NCBI GenBank assembly: GCA_008692225.1
Contig: VICG01000009.1
Location: 124,001 to 188,000, forward strand
Direction of reading: 5' to 3'
Source: Monilinia fructicola
Lineage: Eukaryota > Ascomycota > Leotiomycetes > Helotiales > Sclerotiniaceae
DNA length: 64,000 nt
This document shows, piece after piece, positions 61,094 to 64,000 of this stretch (positions are counted from its first letter, which is position 1; each line of letters opens with the position of its first letter). The position numbers were made by a program, and so were the translations under genes. The notes under the pieces are model-generated. The model saw nothing but the letters and a program-made list of their open reading frames with translations. It had not been told where the DNA came from and did not search any database.

Positions 61094-62857
61094 TCATATC
61101 CACCATCCAAAGAGCGCGATCCAGAGAACCAACAACCCCATGACGCCGCCTCCATTCCCCATCTCACTTCCGACCCGGTGCGCGGCTCCGGTGAGGACCG
61201 CGGCGGCGGGGAGACTCGCGTTTACGAAGCCCGGTCCGCATTGCACGTTGATCTGGCCCGCGGCCTGGACGTAGGTCCCTGCGATGGCGCTTGTGCGCAC
61301 ACTGCCCGCCTGGTCGAAGACGGCCATCGTCGTCTTGAGACACTCGTTGCAGGTGGGTTGGCTGCCGCCGGGCAGTGATACGTTGAGGGGTAGGTAGTAG
61401 ATGTAGGAGTCTGTGGGGGAGCTGGAGTTTGTGACGGCCTGCGCGTAGCAATATGCGCCGTTGCTGGGGTCTTTGAGGCACGAGGCTGTGAAGAGCGTGG
61501 TGTAGGCGAGGAGGCCGAGGCGTGCTTGGGTGACGAGGGGGTTGGCGGCGAGGAGGTCGGTGGAGCAGGCGCTTGGGGAGGTGATGTTTGAGGCGAGGGA
61601 GGTCATGAGGGTGGAGCATTTTTGTTGGTTTGCGGAGCAGGAGGCGTCGAGGGTTTGGGTTATGCGGACGAGGGATTTGGAGGCTTGGAAGAAGGAGTTG
61701 GAGTTCTGTAGAGGGAGGTTGGGTTAGTCATGGGCTTGGGATTGGGATTGGTATTGGTATTTGCATCAATTGAGTTCATGGGGAGATAAGATAAGATGAG
61801 AGTAAAGAATTATAACATTGATTGAGCTAGACAACCAATGCAAGGGCCTCTCTACCATCCCAACTCCATCGAACCAAAGTCTTGACCATCCCATAAAAAT
61901 CACTTCACATACCTGCAATAACAAGGAAAAGGGCAAACAAGACTTAAAAGTCTCGTTTGCCAAAAAGTCCATCATAAAGCTCGAGCATGTTGACGTGATG
62001 TTACTCGTAAATCCACTATCGAATGGTGTCGGTAAACTGGCTGTTGACCCCGTAGCAGCGGACGCCAGTCCACTACTAGTATCTGAAGACGCCAGGGTTG
62101 AAGATGAGGTTGGAGAAGCGGTACTGGTACTTTTGGGCGGTGTGATGGTAGCGGTGGATGTAATTGTTGCTATATTTCTTCTTTCCACATTGGATTCGAG
62201 ATTAGATTCGACGTCAGATTCCGAATTTGTTTTTGTGAATACTCCAGATTCAGATTCAGGTTCGAGTTCGAGTTCGAGCTCTAGATTTGATTGTAGATCT
62301 GGGTGGTCGTTTTCTTTTTCTTCAATGACACGACTGCTAATTTCCCAGGATTTAAGAGCCGAGTCCGATAGAGAAGCGCGTGCGAGGAAGGGATCTGGTC
62401 GTTGATCAACTAATATGGTTCCAGATCTAGCTAGGCGAGCGAGGGTAGATGCAAATAATTCGGGGATGTCGTCTCGGACTTCAATCATTTGTTCTTCAAT
62501 ATAAAATTCCGCCGAACATGATGTAATTAAGAAGGATGAGAGAATAGTTAATAATATTAAGAATTTATTGAAAGAAAAGGCAAGAGAAGAGGAAGAGGAA
62601 GAGGAAGAAGAAGAAGAAAGTGAAGAAAGTGAAGAATACTTTTGAAACGAAGAAGAAAAAGATAAAGACGAAGATAAAGGTAAAGATATCAATTTCCTCA
62701 ACATCGAAACATCATAATAATTAGAAATAGTCGAGAGGCATCGGACTCTAGGGATCGAGAAAGGGATACCCGAAGCCGAAGCCGAAGCCGTTAGATGATA
62801 GTGCGACATTAGCTGTTGCAAAGACAAGGACGAACGCGGAGGACCACCAAGTTCCAT
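61094..62857 (-). CDS. secreted, probably GPI-anchored cysteine-rich protein (DUF7729-type)
   Basis: Exons 61913-62857 and 61094-61705 (intron 61706-61912), 1557 nt, 518 aa. A hydrophobic segment FLILLTILSSFLITSCSA at about 96-113 looks like a signal sequence but sits behind a Ser-rich N-terminus, so the true start may be an inner Met (MLRKLISL, about residue 52) or later. Residues about 120-290 are Ser/Thr/Glu-rich. The C-terminal domain has regularly spaced cysteines (CSSFMMDFLANETFKSCLP, SLVRITQTLDASCSANQQKC, CLKDPSNGAYC, PTCNECLKTTMAVF) and matches my memory of the fungal DUF7729 pattern. It ends in a hydrophobic tail (GLLVLWIALFGWWI) preceded by small residues, as for GPI attachment. Cell-surface function unknown. 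Confidence 0.82.
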
Positions 62858-64000
62858 ATGTCATGTTCTCATCTGGATCCATGTTGAAGAAGTACAGAGC
62901 GAGTACGGTGTTCGGATCAATAGAGAGAAAGATGGATAGGTAGAGATATAAAATGATATATATCTAATGACTGTTTATATCTTTGAGAATCGTAGGATTA
63001 GCATCGCTTCTTTTGAAATTTACTGGTAGGCGCTCAGGTGGTATTGAGATGAATTAGATTAGATTGGCTAACTGTCGTCGTCGAAGAGTTGAAGAATACT
63101 ATCGAGTTGTTGGATGGTATGTATGGTTGGTATGGTATGTTATGGTATTGTATAGTATTGTATAGTATTGTATAGTATTGTATAGTATTGTATAGTATTG
63201 TATAGTATTGTATAGTACTGTATAGTATAATATGGTATCGTATCAAGTCGTATTGATTGTTCTAGAACAGGAGAATAATCAATGATGCACCTCCTGCAAT
63301 GTCCTTCCCGTGCCGAAATGTTTCGTCCCGAGCCCGACCGCGATGGAAAACGATTGTTTGAAGTCTGAACGTTGAAAGTGTAAAATGCAAAGGGCAAAGT
63401 GTAAAGCGTAAAAGGGTAAATTTAGAAAGTAAGAAGGACGGATGTAGATTGTTTCGTCTGATGTTTGCTTTTTAAGGGGGAGAATTTGCCTTGTTTCCTT
63501 GGCTTCCTGTTGTTTTCCTTTCTTCGTCTTCGTCTTCGTCTGCGTCCTCGTCTTCGATGTATAGATGAAGTGAGTTGTCGTATCGTATTGTGTCGTACCT
63601 AGGTAGGTATTTGAAGTATCCAATATATGAAACAGAGATGAAATATATCGTCGAGACCAAAACCCTTAGATTGAATCCAAAGAATATGTATGGATAGAGC
63701 TATGTAAATATATAAAAATGTAAAAGAATGACAGTAGTTGGAAAGGATCAAAAGTCCTAGGCGGGCGGTAAAATCGAAGCCGTTGATAATCAAAAGAATT
63801 AGAAAATCTGGAGAGGATCGTAACCTTATGCTGTGGGTGCTCGAATGATATTTGTTTCTTTTCGTCTCGTTTCGTTCCTTTCCTTGTCTTTCCTTCACTT
63901 CCACATAGTCATATCCATATCCACAATCCTCTCTTAAACCTTCCCTCCTCTTCCTTTCCCTTCTCGACGCCGTCCAAGCAGATTGTTTTTGGATATAGGC
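62858..64000. other. upstream intergenic to window end
   Basis: Holds the surface-protein promoter, a decamer minisatellite, CGTCTT repeats (about 63525-63555) and TACCTAGGTA (63596-63605). Low-complexity minus-strand frames (Tyr/Thr/Ile repeats) derive from the minisatellite. No gene seen. Confidence 0.45.
63131..63240. repeat. 10-bp minisatellite (TATAGTATTG)n
   Basis: Six perfect copies at 63151-63210, two degenerate ones after, and two degenerate ones before. Confidence 0.9.

Noticed and set aside
60661..61378. Three overlapping plus-strand frames of 150-190 codons and matching minus-strand frames
   Set aside because: They arise from GC-rich, repeat-bearing sequence that lacks stop codons; several overlap each other and the 3' exon of the surface-protein gene, with repetitive composition and no domains.

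Overview
The window looks like a filamentous ascomycete chromosome, most likely a leotiomycete of the Sclerotiniaceae (Botrytis/Sclerotinia type). This is inferred from the protein flavour, short spliceosomal introns (about 48-210 bp, GT...AG, often with a CTAAC-like branch point), single-gene transcription units, and a retrotransposon reduced to AT-rich debris in the way repeat-induced point mutation (RIP) does. No rRNA, tRNA or CRISPR array was recognised.

Layout. 1-12.9 kb: the 3' part of a DCR2-type phosphatase (+), a gene-poor stretch, an aldo-keto reductase (-), a Sec72-like TPR protein (+), an orphan 386-residue protein (-) and an SLC45/sucrose-type permease (-). 13.7-20.4 kb: one RIP-destroyed Ty3/gypsy LTR retrotransposon with 165-bp LTRs and a perfect 5-bp target duplication. 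20.4-28.2 kb: a gene-poor stretch with a minisatellite, an NHX-type Na+/H+ exchanger (+) and a FucP-type sugar permease (-). 29.8-44.9 kb: six genes or gene relics, all on the minus strand, sharing an N-terminal coiled coil and a C-terminal domain I do not recognise (members A-F); this is the most novel part. 46-64 kb: conserved housekeeping genes: HIS6 (-), FAF1-like (+), CAF1/POP2 (-), complex I NDUFB3-type subunit (+), a 1249-residue GAF/histidine kinase/receiver protein (+), an ARMT1/DUF89 phosphatase (+) and a probable GPI-anchored DUF7729-type protein (-).

Several conserved genes are broken by single extra bases in A or T runs (DCR2 x3, aldo-keto reductase x2, NHX, FAF1, cluster member F). 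All are insertions and removing one base restores the conserved frame, so I read most as sequencing or assembly errors and warn against calling these genes dead. Cluster members B and E have more breaks and may be real relics.

Other signals: a pair of related 79-bp terminal-inverted-repeat elements, two 10-bp palindromes (TACCTAGGTA six times, TACTCGAGTA four times) found only between genes and often close together, and a CAF1 deadenylase whose first catalytic motif reads D-A-K instead of D-x-E. The exon joins given for the permeases, CAF1, NDUFB3, HIS6, the histidine kinase and ARMT1 each sum to a multiple of three.
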